From: Chryseobacterium sp. S0630
GTDB taxonomy: Bacteria > Bacteroidota > Bacteroidia > Flavobacteriales > Weeksellaceae
DNA: 38,333 nucleotides
Assembly (NCBI RefSeq): GCF_024158915.1
Contig: NZ_JAMZGF010000054.1
Location: 1-38,333, forward strand
Reading direction: 5' to 3'
Made by a program: the position numbers and the translations under genes. Under the pieces are notes generated by a model. It was not told the origin of the DNA and did no database searches. It saw nothing but the letters and a program-made list of their open reading frames with translations. Shown in pieces: positions 14,915-23,791 of the stretch; position 1 is the stretch's first letter; every line of letters begins with the position of its first letter.

Positions 14915-16423
14915 TTAATTTAGTTTCTGATTTGTTTTCTGAACAAAATCATTCCATTGCTGGTTCAGGTAAGCTAATGCTTTCTTTTTTTCACCATCAT
15001 TCATAGAAGAATAATTAATGGAATTGAAAACCAGTTTTTTCAACGCTTTCACATCCAGTTCCCAATACACTTGGGTAACCCAGAAATCATAACTCAGACC
15101 TGTGTATCCGTACACAGACGGATCATCACTGCTGATAGAGCATTGTACTCCGTTGCTTAATAAAACCCTTGCAGGATGGTTTCTCAAATCACTTACATAT
15201 CCTAAAACCTGATTACTGATCGGGCTTACTTCCACCAGTTTATTCTGTTTTTTGATCTGTTCCATCGTTTTTGGGAAATAGATCAGGTTTAATCCGTGAC
15301 CAATTCTTTTATTGTTCAGCAGTGCTACATCCAGAATATTTTTATTCAGGATAGAATTGCTTTCTCCGGCATGAAGGAAAAGAGGAAGTTCTACTCCGTA
15401 TTTTTTACTAAGTCCGCTCATTTTGGCCCAGCTTTTCTCAAAAAAACTGATATGATGTCCGGCTGCTTCATCTGCCACAAGATCAAATCCTGAGATCATA
15501 TCCGGAAATTCTTTTTTCATTTCAAATGCCGTTTCCAGCTGCTTTTCAATACTTTCATTGTCTAAGAATTTAAAGCTTGAATAGATCAGTTTCAGGGTGA
15601 ACTGCGGGTCTGACTGATGTACTTCTTTAAGAATATCCTGCAGATCTGTGATCGTCGTTTTCATTGGATATTTTCCATGCTGAAAATCATACAGTTCATC
15701 AAAGATATATCTGATTTCTACGTGCTGTACTTTATCTTTTATTAAATCCTGAAATCCTTTCAGATAATATGCCTTAAAGAAAGGACGGTACGGCAGCAGC
15801 AGACTGATACGTTTAAAACATTTTTCAAATTCAATCCAATAATCTGTGTAAGAGCAAAGATTGTCTCGTCTCAATGTAAGAAGATCCTGCAGTTCTTTTT
15901 CAAAACCGGAGGTTGAGGTCAGTTTTTTATCCAGACTTACAAATCCTTCCGGAACTTTTCCTTTTTCAAAAAAAGCCAGCTGTCCGAAAATATACTGATC
16001 ATTATCTTTCTGATCGAAAACATAGCATTCCTGATATTTTCTGGCGGCCGAAATAATCCATTTCACATCTGTAATTCCCCCGCTGTGGGTATGCAGCAAA
16101 CCTCCTTTTGGCATGGTCTGAAGAATTTCAAACAGTTTGCTGCTTTCTATGATTGGTTTTAATTCATTAAAAGAACTATTATATAAAGATTTCTTCTTCG
16201 TTTCTGTATCACTGATAAACTCTTTACGGATCTGGAAGAGTTTTTTATCTAAAGCGATTTCTGCATCGGATAATTTTATATCAGCATCAAATGCCATAGC
16301 TGCATTTTCTGTCTCTGATAACGCCAGGTTTTGTTGGTATACAGATTTTTCAGTCACTTTACCTTGCCCCCAAAATAAGGGTGCTCCAAAAAGTGATATA
16401 TAAATAAGGTATTTTTTCATCAT
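14915..16423 (-). CDS. Secreted adenosine deaminase, ADGF/ADA2-like
   Basis: A 502-aa protein with an N-terminal signal peptide (MMKKYLIYISLFGAPLFWGQ) and a TIM-barrel deaminase domain. It would hydrolyse extracytoplasmic adenosine to inosine and ammonia. Zinc and catalytic motifs are H111-T-H113 (GGLLHTHSGG), H351-A-G-E354, R373-I-G-H376-G and D433-D434-P in SISSDDPSVYG. The ~100-residue N-terminal extension and EVSPISNQVLGYV (398-410) match the adenosine-deaminase-related growth factor type rather than the shorter cytosolic enzyme. It could salvage purines from extracellular nucleosides. The gene lies 176 nt downstream of an AraC regulator on the same strand; a perfect 8-bp dyad precedes its start. 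The domain call is firm; the exact nucleoside is inferred. Confidence 0.88.
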   Translation of the reverse strand: MMKKYLIYISLFGAPLFWGQGKVTEKSVYQQNLALSETENAAMAFDADIKLSDAEIALDKKLFQIRKEFISDTETKKKSLYNSSFNELKPIIESSKLFEILQTMPKGGLLHTHSGGITDVKWIISAARKYQECYVFDQKDNDQYIFGQLAFFEKGKVPEGFVSLDKKLTSTSGFEKELQDLLTLRRDNLCSYTDYWIEFEKCFKRISLLLPYRPFFKAYYLKGFQDLIKDKVQHVEIRYIFDELYDFQHGKYPMKTTITDLQDILKEVHQSDPQFTLKLIYSSFKFLDNESIEKQLETAFEMKKEFPDMISGFDLVADEAAGHHISFFEKSWAKMSGLSKKYGVELPLFLHAGESNSILNKNILDVALLNNKRIGHGLNLIYFPKTMEQIKKQNKLVEVSPISNQVLGYVSDLRNHPARVLLSNGVQCSISSDDPSVYGYTGLSYDFWVTQVYWELDVKALKKLVFNSINYSSMNDGEKKKALAYLNQQWNDFVQKTNQKLN

Positions 16424-16448
16424 ACTAAATATTGGAGGGGTTTGTAGT

Positions 16449-16469
16449 ATCAGTTATGTTTTAACTGAT
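16449..16469. promoter_or_regulatory. Perfect dyad upstream of the adenosine deaminase gene
   Basis: ATCAGTTA and TAACTGAT flank 5 bases, 26 nt before the ATG at 16423. It could be an operator or a 5'-leader hairpin. A 7-of-8 -7 box (minus TACTTTTA) lies just upstream, so the dyad would be at or after the transcription start. Confidence 0.45.
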
Positions 16470-16599
16470 AAAATAAAAGTAGCTTATTATAGCAAAAATT
16501 GTGCAAAATAAAGCTAATTCAAAAATAAAATTATTTTTTTTACAAAAAAAAACTTCCAATATTTCTTTTTCTAATCTATTAAAAGTGATTCTTTATTTT

Positions 16600-17520
16600 T
16601 TATTGAAAAGAAGCTCTGAACTCCAAGGGAGAAAGACTGGTTTTATTTTTAAACAGTTTGGTAAAGGATTGTGGATGCTCAAAACCTAATTCATAAGCAA
16701 TCTCACTTACAGATAAACTGGTGGTAGAAAGCTTTTCTTTTGCTTTAACAATAAGCTTATCATGAATAAACTGCTGGGTGCTCTGTCCGGAAATTGTTCT
16801 CAATAACCGACTGAGGTAATTGGGAGAAATCCTTAGTTCATCAGCTACAAACTGTACTGTAGGCAATCCTTTTGATATCAAATCATTATCATTGAAATAA
16901 TCCTCCAGCAAAACTTCTAAACGATTCAGAATAGTATGATGGGTCACTTTTCTGGTGATAAACTGTCTTTCATAGAATCTTTCGGAATAATTGAGTAAGG
17001 TTTCAATATGGGAAATGATAATATTCTGGCTGAATTGATCAATCACCGAGTGGTATTCCCGCTCAATATTTTCTATAATTCCATTGATGGTAAGTTCTTC
17101 TTTTTTTGATAAAAACAAGGCTTCATTCACTGAATAATCAAAAAAATCATACTGGTTTATGATCTTCGCCAGTGAAGTATGCCAAAGAAAATCTGGGTGA
17201 ATCAACAGCATCCAGCCGGATTGGTTTTCCTGCACGTTGGGATCTGCTTCAATCCTGAAAATCTGGTTTGGGGAAATAAAAAACAGCGTTCCTTCATCAA
17301 AATCATATTCCTGCTGGCCGTACTTCAACTTCCCATTCATGCCTGTTTTTAAAGAAATCTGATAAAAATCCAGCATCCAGTTAACCTCACCGATATCAGC
17401 AGGTCGCTTTACCTCTTTATAATCAATCACACTGATCAACGGATGTTCAGGAGGAGATAATCCTCTAGAACGGTGAAATTCCGTGATGGTTTTTATTCTT
17501 TTTATTGCCCGCTTTTCCAT
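16600..17520 (-). CDS. AraC family transcriptional regulator
   Basis: A 306-aa regulator with a cupin-like N-terminal sensing domain (KYGQQEYDFDEGTLFFISPNQIF in two parts) and a C-terminal pair of helix-turn-helix units. These are seen as VQFVADELRISPNYLSRLLR and LSVSEIAYELGFEHPQSFTKLFK, each within one contiguous helix set. I start at the ATG at 17520 (MEKRAIKRIK), since the 26 residues upstream are Cys-rich and unlike the family and would reach into a dispersed repeat. Neighbours: an NmrA-like protein gene upstream and the adenosine deaminase gene downstream, all on the minus strand. Either could be a target; the effector is unknown. Confidence 0.85.
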   Translation of the reverse strand: MEKRAIKRIKTITEFHRSRGLSPPEHPLISVIDYKEVKRPADIGEVNWMLDFYQISLKTGMNGKLKYGQQEYDFDEGTLFFISPNQIFRIEADPNVQENQSGWMLLIHPDFLWHTSLAKIINQYDFFDYSVNEALFLSKKEELTINGIIENIEREYHSVIDQFSQNIIISHIETLLNYSERFYERQFITRKVTHHTILNRLEVLLEDYFNDNDLISKGLPTVQFVADELRISPNYLSRLLRTISGQSTQQFIHDKLIVKAKEKLSTTSLSVSEIAYELGFEHPQSFTKLFKNKTSLSPLEFRASFQ

Positions 17521-17569
17521 TTCTATAAAATTACAAATTGTTTTTGCAGTAAACTTTTGTTGTAGAGTT

Positions 17570-17608
17570 TTTTTCCCACAGATTGCACAGATTTTCACAA
17601 ATATTTAC
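17570..17608 (+). repeat. Interspersed CCCACAGAT repeat, copy 2
   Basis: Begins TTTTTCCCACAGATTGCACA and continues into GATTTTCACAAAT. Same family as copies at 79-113 (inverted), 17711-17752 and 25377-25402. Confidence 0.7.
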
Positions 17609-17710
17609 GTTAATACTATTATTTTCAAAACTTATTTGGACTTCTCTACGTAAAAATTTTCTCTTTATTTTAATTAAATATTTACCTCTTTTGTGACTTT
17701 TGTGGTTTAT

Positions 17711-17752
17711 ATTTTCCCACGGATGGCACAGGTTTTCACAGATGTTTGTGGT
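17711..17752 (+). repeat. Interspersed CCCACAGAT repeat, copy 3
   Basis: ATTTTCCCACGGATGGCACA followed by GGTTTTCACAGATGTTTGTGG. It is 141 bp from copy 2 in the same orientation, so the two may result from a tandem duplication that later diverged. Confidence 0.7.
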
Positions 17753-17858
17753 TAAAGTAGTGCGTTGTTTTATTCTTAATAGTACTTTTCAGCGTAAAAA
17801 AATGCTCTTCGTCTTACTAAAATGTTTAAAAACTTTTGTGACTTTTTCGGTTCACTAT

Positions 17859-18770
17859 TTACACTTCATCATTTTGATAGGATTCAGCAAAGTCTTTTGC
17901 AAAGTTGGCCAGCTTTACTTTTCCTAAAACAGGCTGATTCTGATAATAATCTTCATATACAACTCCGCTTCCCTGGCTTGCCTGAGTTTCTACAAAACCC
18001 TTAGCCACCTGTTCATTGAAACCGATATCCAGCCAGTTTTTCAATAATTCTTCATCAGAGATTACTTTCCACTGAAGATCAGGTTTTCCGATTGCAACGC
18101 CCAAAGCTTTTGCAATTTCATTAGGAGAAACTTCATCACTGGCTACATAACGTATTGTTCTTCCAACAAATGGTTTTTCAGTTTCTTCTGCTACAACAGT
18201 TGCAATATCCAACGGAGAAACCCACGGCTCTTTTTGATCTCCTCCCCAATTGGAAATAATAGCTCCTTTATTTTTGATCGTGTTGATGAATGAAAACATA
18301 TTGAAATAAATGCCTACCGGACGAATAAATTTAATAGAAACATCATCAGGAAGCTGCTTCAGAATCTGCTCTACATGATAATGAAACACAATAATTCCCG
18401 TTCCTTTATCCGTATGTGCCCCGATACTGCTGAGATGGATAATCTTCTTCACGCCGGAACGTTCCACAGCTGTTTTGTAATGACGACCAATTTCACTGAT
18501 TTTTCCGATAAAATCAATGTTTTTATCAAATAGATCACCTGCTGCTTCCATGGTTTCCATCAGATAAACAATATCTGCTCCTGTGAATGTTTTGGTAAGA
18601 AAATCAGGATCAAACATACTGCCTATAGCAGCTTTTGCGCCCAAAGCTTCAATGGCTTCCCTTCTCTTTTCAGTACTACTGATCACTGTTACGGTGTGTC
18701 CTTTCTCTACCAGTTCTTTTGTAAGTGGTTTTCCAATGTTCCCGATGGAACCTGTTAAAACAATATTCAT
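17859..18770 (-). CDS. NmrA-like NAD(P)-binding protein (atypical SDR)
   Basis: A 303-aa protein with an N-terminal Rossmann fold of the atypical SDR/NmrA type. The glycine motif is TGSIGNIG (6-13), followed by KLIHLSSIGAH-like sequence (IIHLSSIGAH) and a family-typical AKALG...PDLQWK region. Classical Tyr-x-x-x-Lys catalysis is not evident, as in NmrA relatives that serve as redox sensors or as azo- or quinone reductases. Substrate unknown. It lies on the minus strand upstream of the AraC gene, with 338 nt of repeat DNA between, so co-transcription is doubtful. Confidence 0.82.
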   Translation of the reverse strand: MNIVLTGSIGNIGKPLTKELVEKGHTVTVISSTEKRREAIEALGAKAAIGSMFDPDFLTKTFTGADIVYLMETMEAAGDLFDKNIDFIGKISEIGRHYKTAVERSGVKKIIHLSSIGAHTDKGTGIIVFHYHVEQILKQLPDDVSIKFIRPVGIYFNMFSFINTIKNKGAIISNWGGDQKEPWVSPLDIATVVAEETEKPFVGRTIRYVASDEVSPNEIAKALGVAIGKPDLQWKVISDEELLKNWLDIGFNEQVAKGFVETQASQGSGVVYEDYYQNQPVLGKVKLANFAKDFAESYQNDEV

Positions 18771-18948
18771 TTCTTTAATTTTTTGTTGAGGTAAAATTCC
18801 GAAATGCCCATCAAGAAGACTTCGCCGAATCTATCTTCTCTTTAGCCAAAAAAGCAGAAACAGGAAATACCTTTATTTTTTCAATAAAACAGACAACTTT
18901 TTAACACTTTTTTAATCTTTAACCGTTGCACTTATTTTGAACTTTACC

Positions 18949-18956
18949 TACCTTTG
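18949..18956 (+). promoter_or_regulatory. -7 box of the efflux operon (TACCTTTG)
   Basis: Perfect TAnnTTTG with TTG at 18926-18928 and a 20-nt spacer, a good Bacteroidota -33/-7 pair. The ATG at 18964 is only 7 nt after the box, so the mRNA is probably leaderless. Confidence 0.6.
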
Positions 18957-18963
18957 CCTCTGG

Positions 18964-19422
18964 ATGCGGAAAAGATTTTATCAATATTTGTACAGCTTAT
19001 TATTTGCGTTGCTTACCGTTTTAGGATGGTACTATGGGCAAATTCAGCAGTATATTTCAACAGATATCTCTTCTGATCTTCATTTTACCACTGATCTTCT
19101 TGTTCATCAGAAAAAAAGCTTCAAAGAATCTTTTGCCTTTCTCAAAAATCATGAAGCTAATAATGCTTACAATGTCAGCCATCCCCGCTACAACAAAATC
19201 AGAGCAAACCTTTCTGAAAATGATAATGAAAATGACGACAATGTAGAATCATCGGGTTCTACAGAACTTATTGCTCTTTTCAAAGATGGCTTCTGGCATC
19301 TTATTTCAGGGTTTGTTACTACATTTCACAACAGACAAATTGCTGTTTCACTTTCTCAATCAGAACATTTAAAGACCTTACATGATGATCTGTACCTCCA
19401 GTACAGGGTCATCCGACTGTGA
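18964..19422 (+). CDS. Small membrane-anchored protein of unknown function, first gene of the RND operon
   Basis: A 152-aa protein. Residues ~8-26 (YLYSLLFALLTVLGWYYG) form one membrane segment or an uncleaved signal anchor; the rest is hydrophilic, with an acidic stretch (ENDNENDDNVESSGS) in the middle. I do not recognise a family. I start at the ATG at 18964; the nine codons upstream contain the -7 promoter box. The adaptor gene follows after 106 nt on the same strand with no clear terminator between, so this gene probably leads the efflux operon. It could be an accessory or regulatory protein of the pump. The presence of His and Ser-Asp stretches gives no firm hint of metal binding. Confidence 0.6.
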   Translation: MRKRFYQYLYSLLFALLTVLGWYYGQIQQYISTDISSDLHFTTDLLVHQKKSFKESFAFLKNHEANNAYNVSHPRYNKIRANLSENDNENDDNVESSGSTELIALFKDGFWHLISGFVTTFHNRQIAVSLSQSEHLKTLHDDLYLQYRVIRL

Positions 19423-19528
19423 TTTTATACTAATTTTTTTCGAAAACCTTATCAGCTTTCATATACTGTTATGAGAGCCGGTAACTCTATTTTTTCAATT
19501 ATAAATTATTATAAAAACAATATTTATC

Positions 19529-20614
19529 ATGGTCAAGAAAAGTCTCATGTATATCAACTTGTGCCTTATTTTCTTGTTTGTAGGCTGTCAATCTGAAAAA
19601 AAGGAAAAAACAGAAGCAGCGTCATTCAACGTTACAAGCCCTCTTATAAAAGATACTTTAGTCAACAAAGATTATGTTGCGCAAATCCGTTCTATTAATC
19701 ATATTGAGCTTCGTGCCCAGGAAAAAGGATACATCCAGTCTATTTATGTAGACGAAGGGCAGTTCGTACAGAAAGGACAGCTGATGTTCAAAATCATGCC
19801 TAATCTTTACGAATCTGATGTAAACCGTGCCAAAGCGGAAACAAAATACGCAGAAATCGAATATCAGAATACCAAAAATCTTTCTGACAAAAATATCGTT
19901 GCTCCTCAGGAAATGGCTATGGCTAAAGCAAGATATGAAAAAGCCCAGGCTGAACTTTCTTCAATGAATACCCATTTGAGATTCACAGAAATCCGTGCTC
20001 CCTTTACTGGAATTGTAGGAAAATTACACGTAAGAAAAGGAAGTCTTGTAGATGAAGGCGAGCTGGTAACTGAACTTTCAGACAACAGCAAAATGTGGGT
20101 ATACTTCAATGTTCCTGAAGCTGAATATCTTAACCAGATGGATGCGAAAAAAGATGACAATCCATTGCATGTACGTCTGAGAATGGCCAATGGCAAAGAG
20201 TTTACACAAGACGGCATTGTACAAACCATTGAGTCTGATTTTGACAATGAAACAGGAAATATCGCTTACAGAGCTACTTTCCCAAATCCAAAAGGATTAT
20301 TAAGATACGGTGAAACCGGAAACATTGTTATTACTTCACCTTATGCCAATGCGATGATGATTCCGCAGAAAGCAACTTTCGAAGAGCTGGAAAAGAAATA
20401 TGTCTATGTGATTGGTAAAGACGGCAAAGTACATGCAAGAGAAATAAAAGTGGCTGCCGAATTACCGCATATTTATGTCGTTTCTTCAGGGCTTAGCAAG
20501 GATGAAAGAATCCTACTTGAGGGTCTTAGAATGGTTCAGGAAAACCAAAAGATCAGTTCAAAATACCAAAAACCTGAAAAAGTAATGTCGAACCTGGATC
20601 TGTACGCCGAGTAA
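19529..20614 (+). CDS. RND efflux periplasmic adaptor (membrane fusion) lipoprotein
   Basis: A 361-aa lipoprotein: MVKKSLMYINLCLIFLFVGC has a lipobox ending at Cys20. It is anchored in the inner membrane and links the RND pump to the outer-membrane channel. The biotinyl-lipoyl-like half motifs appear as GYIQSIYVDEGQFVQKGQ (near 65-82) and FTGIVGKLHVRKGSLVDEG, separated by a helical hairpin rich in Ala, Glu and Lys. The beta-barrel part then follows. Length fits AcrA/MexA-type proteins. The permease gene begins 15 nt downstream and the outer-membrane gene overlaps that, so the three are a tight operon. The transported substrates (drugs, dyes, solvents) cannot be inferred. Confidence 0.92.
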   Translation: MVKKSLMYINLCLIFLFVGCQSEKKEKTEAASFNVTSPLIKDTLVNKDYVAQIRSINHIELRAQEKGYIQSIYVDEGQFVQKGQLMFKIMPNLYESDVNRAKAETKYAEIEYQNTKNLSDKNIVAPQEMAMAKARYEKAQAELSSMNTHLRFTEIRAPFTGIVGKLHVRKGSLVDEGELVTELSDNSKMWVYFNVPEAEYLNQMDAKKDDNPLHVRLRMANGKEFTQDGIVQTIESDFDNETGNIAYRATFPNPKGLLRYGETGNIVITSPYANAMMIPQKATFEELEKKYVYVIGKDGKVHAREIKVAAELPHIYVVSSGLSKDERILLEGLRMVQENQKISSKYQKPEKVMSNLDLYAE

Positions 20615-20629
20615 CCCAAAAGCAGCATT

Positions 20630-23600
20630 ATGTTTAAAAAAGTAATACACCGACCGGTTTTCGCCATTGTGATATCGGTTGTGATCCTGTTTATGGGAGG
20701 AATTGCCATGAAGCAGCTTCCTACGGAACAGTTTCCAAAAATTGCCCCTACCACAGTAGCTGTTTCTATTGCTTATCCGGGAGCGAGTGCAGATGTATTG
20801 GTAAAATCATCTTTGATTACGATTGAAAATGCCATCAATGGAGTTCAGGGAATGCGTTACATCACTACCGATGCCACCAGTGCCGGAGAAGCTACGGTAA
20901 ACGTTGTCTTTGATCCCGGAACCGATCCCAATGAAGCGGTAGTTCTGGTAAAAACCAGAGTGGATCAGGTAATGCCTTTATTACCCGAATTGGTACAGAA
21001 AGAAGGAGTTGTGGTAAACCCGATTCAGCCGAGTATGCTGATGTACGTAAACCTTTACAGTACGAATAAAAGTATGGATGAAAAATTCCTGTACAACTAC
21101 TCTATGGTAAATATCATCCCGGAAATCAACCGTATTCACGGGATCGCAAAGTCTCAGATTCTGGGAAGCCGTAGATATGCCATGCGAATCTGGCTGAATC
21201 CTGACCGTATGCGTGCGTATTCTATTTCCGTAGATGAGGTGATGAAGGCCATTGGCGAGCAGAGTATCATCGGACGTCCGGGAAGAATCGGGCAAAGTTC
21301 CGGTATTGCAGCACAGTCGCTGGAATATGTATTGACTTATAAAGGACAATATAATAAACCGGAAGAGTATGAAAATATCATTGTCCGTTCCAACGCAGAA
21401 GGAGAAAATGTAAAGCTGAAAGATATTGCCAAAGTGGAACTTGGAAGTGAGTTCTTTGATATCTATTCCAATCTTGACGGACATCCTTCCGCATCTATCG
21501 TTTTAAAACAAAATTATGGAAGTAATGCCAATGACGTGATCAGAGATGTGAAAGCGAAACTGGCAGAAATGAAAGGAAACTTCCCTCCAGGCGTTGATTA
21601 CAAAATCAGTTATGACGTTTCCCAATTCCTGGATGCTTCCATTGAGCAGGTAATGCATACGTTGAGAGATGCCTTTATCCTTGTAGCCATCGTGGTTTTT
21701 ATTTTCCTTGGTGACTGGCGCTCTACTTTGATTCCTATTATTGCCGTACCGGTTTCTTTGATCGGAACTTTCTTTGTCATTCAGTTCTTCGGATTAACCA
21801 TCAACCTTGTTACTCTTTTTGCATTGGTATTGGCAATCGGTATTGTGGTGGATAACGCCATTGTTGTCATTGAAGCCGTTCATGCCAAAATGGAAGACAG
21901 TAATATTTCGCCTTACAAAGCGGTAAAAGAAGTAATGGGTGAAATTGCAGGTGCTATTATTGCCATTACAGCCGTGATGGTAGCCGTGTTTATTCCTATT
22001 TCATTTATGACAGGTCCGGTGGGAACTTTCTATCGTCAGTTTTCTATTACCATGGCAAGCTCTATTGTGATTTCTGCGGTAGTGGCACTTACTCTGACTC
22101 CGGTTTTAGCTGCAATGTTATTGAAAAACCATCATGGAAAACCTAAGAAAGTCAATATTTTCACCAAAGCTTTAGACTCTTTTAACAGCGGATTTGATAA
22201 AATAACAGGAAAATACGCTTCATTCCTTAGAAAAATCGTGAGCCGAAAGGTGGTAACATGGGGAATTCTGATTGCTTTCTGTGCCGGAATTGTGATGATC
22301 AATAAAGTACTTCCGGGTGGGTTTATCCCGAACGAAGACCAGGGAACCATCTATGCCATTATCCAGACTCCTCCGGGTTCTACGCTGGAACAAACGAATA
22401 AGGTTTCCAGAACATTGCAGAAAATCTGTATGGGAGTAGACGGTGTGGAATCTGTATCATCTCTGGCAGGATATGAAATCATGACGGAAGGTCGTGGTTC
22501 GAATGCGGGAACCTGTCTGATTAACCTTAAAAGCTGGAACGACCGTGAGCATTCTGTAAAGGAAATCATGGAAGAACTGGAAGAAAAATCTAAAGATCTC
22601 GGAGCTACCATTGAGTTCTTTGAACCACCGGCTGTACCAGGATTCGGATCTTCGGGAGGTTTCTCCATGAGACTTCTGGATCTGAACAGAACAACCGATT
22701 ATCAGGAATTTGATAAAGCCAATAAAGATTTCATTGCCCAGCTTAAAAAGCGTAAGGAACTTTCAGGAGTATTTACCTTCTTTGCAGCCAATTATCCCCA
22801 GTATGAACTGGTTTTTGATAATAATGCAGCGATGCAGAAAGGAGTTTCTATTGGAAAAGCGATGGACAACCTCAATATTCTGATCGGTAGTACCTATGAA
22901 CAGGGCTTTATCCGTTTCGGACAGTTCTTTAAAGTATATGTACAGTCGTCTCCGGAATTCAGAAGACTTCCTACGGATATTATGAATCTGTATGTGAAAA
23001 ATGACCGTGATGAAATGGTGCCTTATTCCGCATTTATGACGATGAAAAAGACACAGGGACCTAATGAAATCACCCGTTACAACATGTACAATTCCGCAGC
23101 AATCCGTGGACTTCCGGCTTCCGGCTATACAACAGCGGATGCCATTCAGGCCATCAATGAAACGGCGGCTAAAACACTTCCTCACGGATATAAAGTGGCA
23201 TGGGAAGGATTGTCTTACGATGAGGCACAGCGTGGTAATGAAGCCATTTATGTATTTCTTGTTGTTCTGGTATTTGTGTATCTGGTTCTGGCCGCTCAGT
23301 ATGAAAGTTTCCTTATTCCGTTTGCGGTACTTTGCTCTTTACCGGTGGGAGTTTTCGGGTCTTTCTTATTATTAAAAGCAATGGGACTTGAAAATGACAT
23401 CTATGCACAGGTAGGATTGATCATGATTATAGGATTACTGGGTAAAAACGCAGTACTTATTGTAGAATTTGCAGTAAAAAGACGTCAGGCAGGAGATTCT
23501 ATTCTTGAAGCAGCTGTAGAAGGTTCCAAGGCTCGTTTCAGACCGATTCTGATGACCTCTTTTGCCTTTATTGCAGGATTGGTTCCGCTTGTTTTTGCAA

Positions 23601-23791
23601 GAGGAGCCGGAGCGATCGGAAACCATACCATTGGAGCATCTTCACTGGGAGGAATGCTGATAGGAACGCTATTCGGAGTGATTGTAATTCCGGGGCTCTA
23701 CTACATATTTGCCAAGTGGTCTGATGGTAAAAAAATGATTAAAGACGAAGATGAATCTCCATTAAGCGAAGACATGATCCATTATGAATAA
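20630..23791 (+). CDS. RND efflux permease, HAE1/AcrB type
   Basis: A 1053-aa inner-membrane proton antiporter with the expected length and two-fold repeat of six TM helices plus a large periplasmic loop in each half. It starts MFKKVIHRPVFAIVIS, with the family's PTEQFPKIAP segment. In TM4 the proton-relay motif reads GIVVDNAIVVIEA, with D408-N409 where AcrB has two aspartates. In TM10 Lys939 (LLGKNAVLIVEF) is present. It takes substrates from the periplasm or membrane and passes them to the outer-membrane channel with the adaptor. Its last 8 nt overlap the channel gene. The Asn at the second position is a natural variant seen in some RND proteins, but it removes one of the classical proton-carrying residues. 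Confidence 0.93.
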   Translation: MFKKVIHRPVFAIVISVVILFMGGIAMKQLPTEQFPKIAPTTVAVSIAYPGASADVLVKSSLITIENAINGVQGMRYITTDATSAGEATVNVVFDPGTDPNEAVVLVKTRVDQVMPLLPELVQKEGVVVNPIQPSMLMYVNLYSTNKSMDEKFLYNYSMVNIIPEINRIHGIAKSQILGSRRYAMRIWLNPDRMRAYSISVDEVMKAIGEQSIIGRPGRIGQSSGIAAQSLEYVLTYKGQYNKPEEYENIIVRSNAEGENVKLKDIAKVELGSEFFDIYSNLDGHPSASIVLKQNYGSNANDVIRDVKAKLAEMKGNFPPGVDYKISYDVSQFLDASIEQVMHTLRDAFILVAIVVFIFLGDWRSTLIPIIAVPVSLIGTFFVIQFFGLTINLVTLFALVLAIGIVVDNAIVVIEAVHAKMEDSNISPYKAVKEVMGEIAGAIIAITAVMVAVFIPISFMTGPVGTFYRQFSITMASSIVISAVVALTLTPVLAAMLLKNHHGKPKKVNIFTKALDSFNSGFDKITGKYASFLRKIVSRKVVTWGILIAFCAGIVMINKVLPGGFIPNEDQGTIYAIIQTPPGSTLEQTNKVSRTLQKICMGVDGVESVSSLAGYEIMTEGRGSNAGTCLINLKSWNDREHSVKEIMEELEEKSKDLGATIEFFEPPAVPGFGSSGGFSMRLLDLNRTTDYQEFDKANKDFIAQLKKRKELSGVFTFFAANYPQYELVFDNNAAMQKGVSIGKAMDNLNILIGSTYEQGFIRFGQFFKVYVQSSPEFRRLPTDIMNLYVKNDRDEMVPYSAFMTMKKTQGPNEITRYNMYNSAAIRGLPASGYTTADAIQAINETAAKTLPHGYKVAWEGLSYDEAQRGNEAIYVFLVVLVFVYLVLAAQYESFLIPFAVLCSLPVGVFGSFLLLKAMGLENDIYAQVGLIMIIGLLGKNAVLIVEFAVKRRQAGDSILEAAVEGSKARFRPILMTSFAFIAGLVPLVFARGAGAIGNHTIGASSLGGMLIGTLFGVIVIPGLYYIFAKWSDGKKMIKDEDESPLSEDMIHYE

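Larger units (their letters stand above)
17521..17858. other. Intergenic repeat-containing stretch
   Basis: Between the AraC gene and the NmrA-like gene. It holds two copies of the CCCACAGAT repeat (17570-17608, 17711-17752) and short echoes such as CTTTTGTGACTTTT at about 17690 and 17834. TAATTTTA (minus) near 17530 may be the -7 box of the AraC gene. No gene is supported. Confidence 0.5.

Noticed and set aside
18779..18903. Possible gene remnant between the NmrA-like gene and the efflux operon
   Set aside because: An open frame of about 40 codons (with AHQEDFAESIFSLAKK) has no start codon and no family I recognise.
20981..21484. Long antisense frame (167 codons) inside the RND permease gene
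   Set aside because: It mirrors a strongly conserved coding region in another frame, has no recognisable domain, and such shadows are expected in codon-biased genes.
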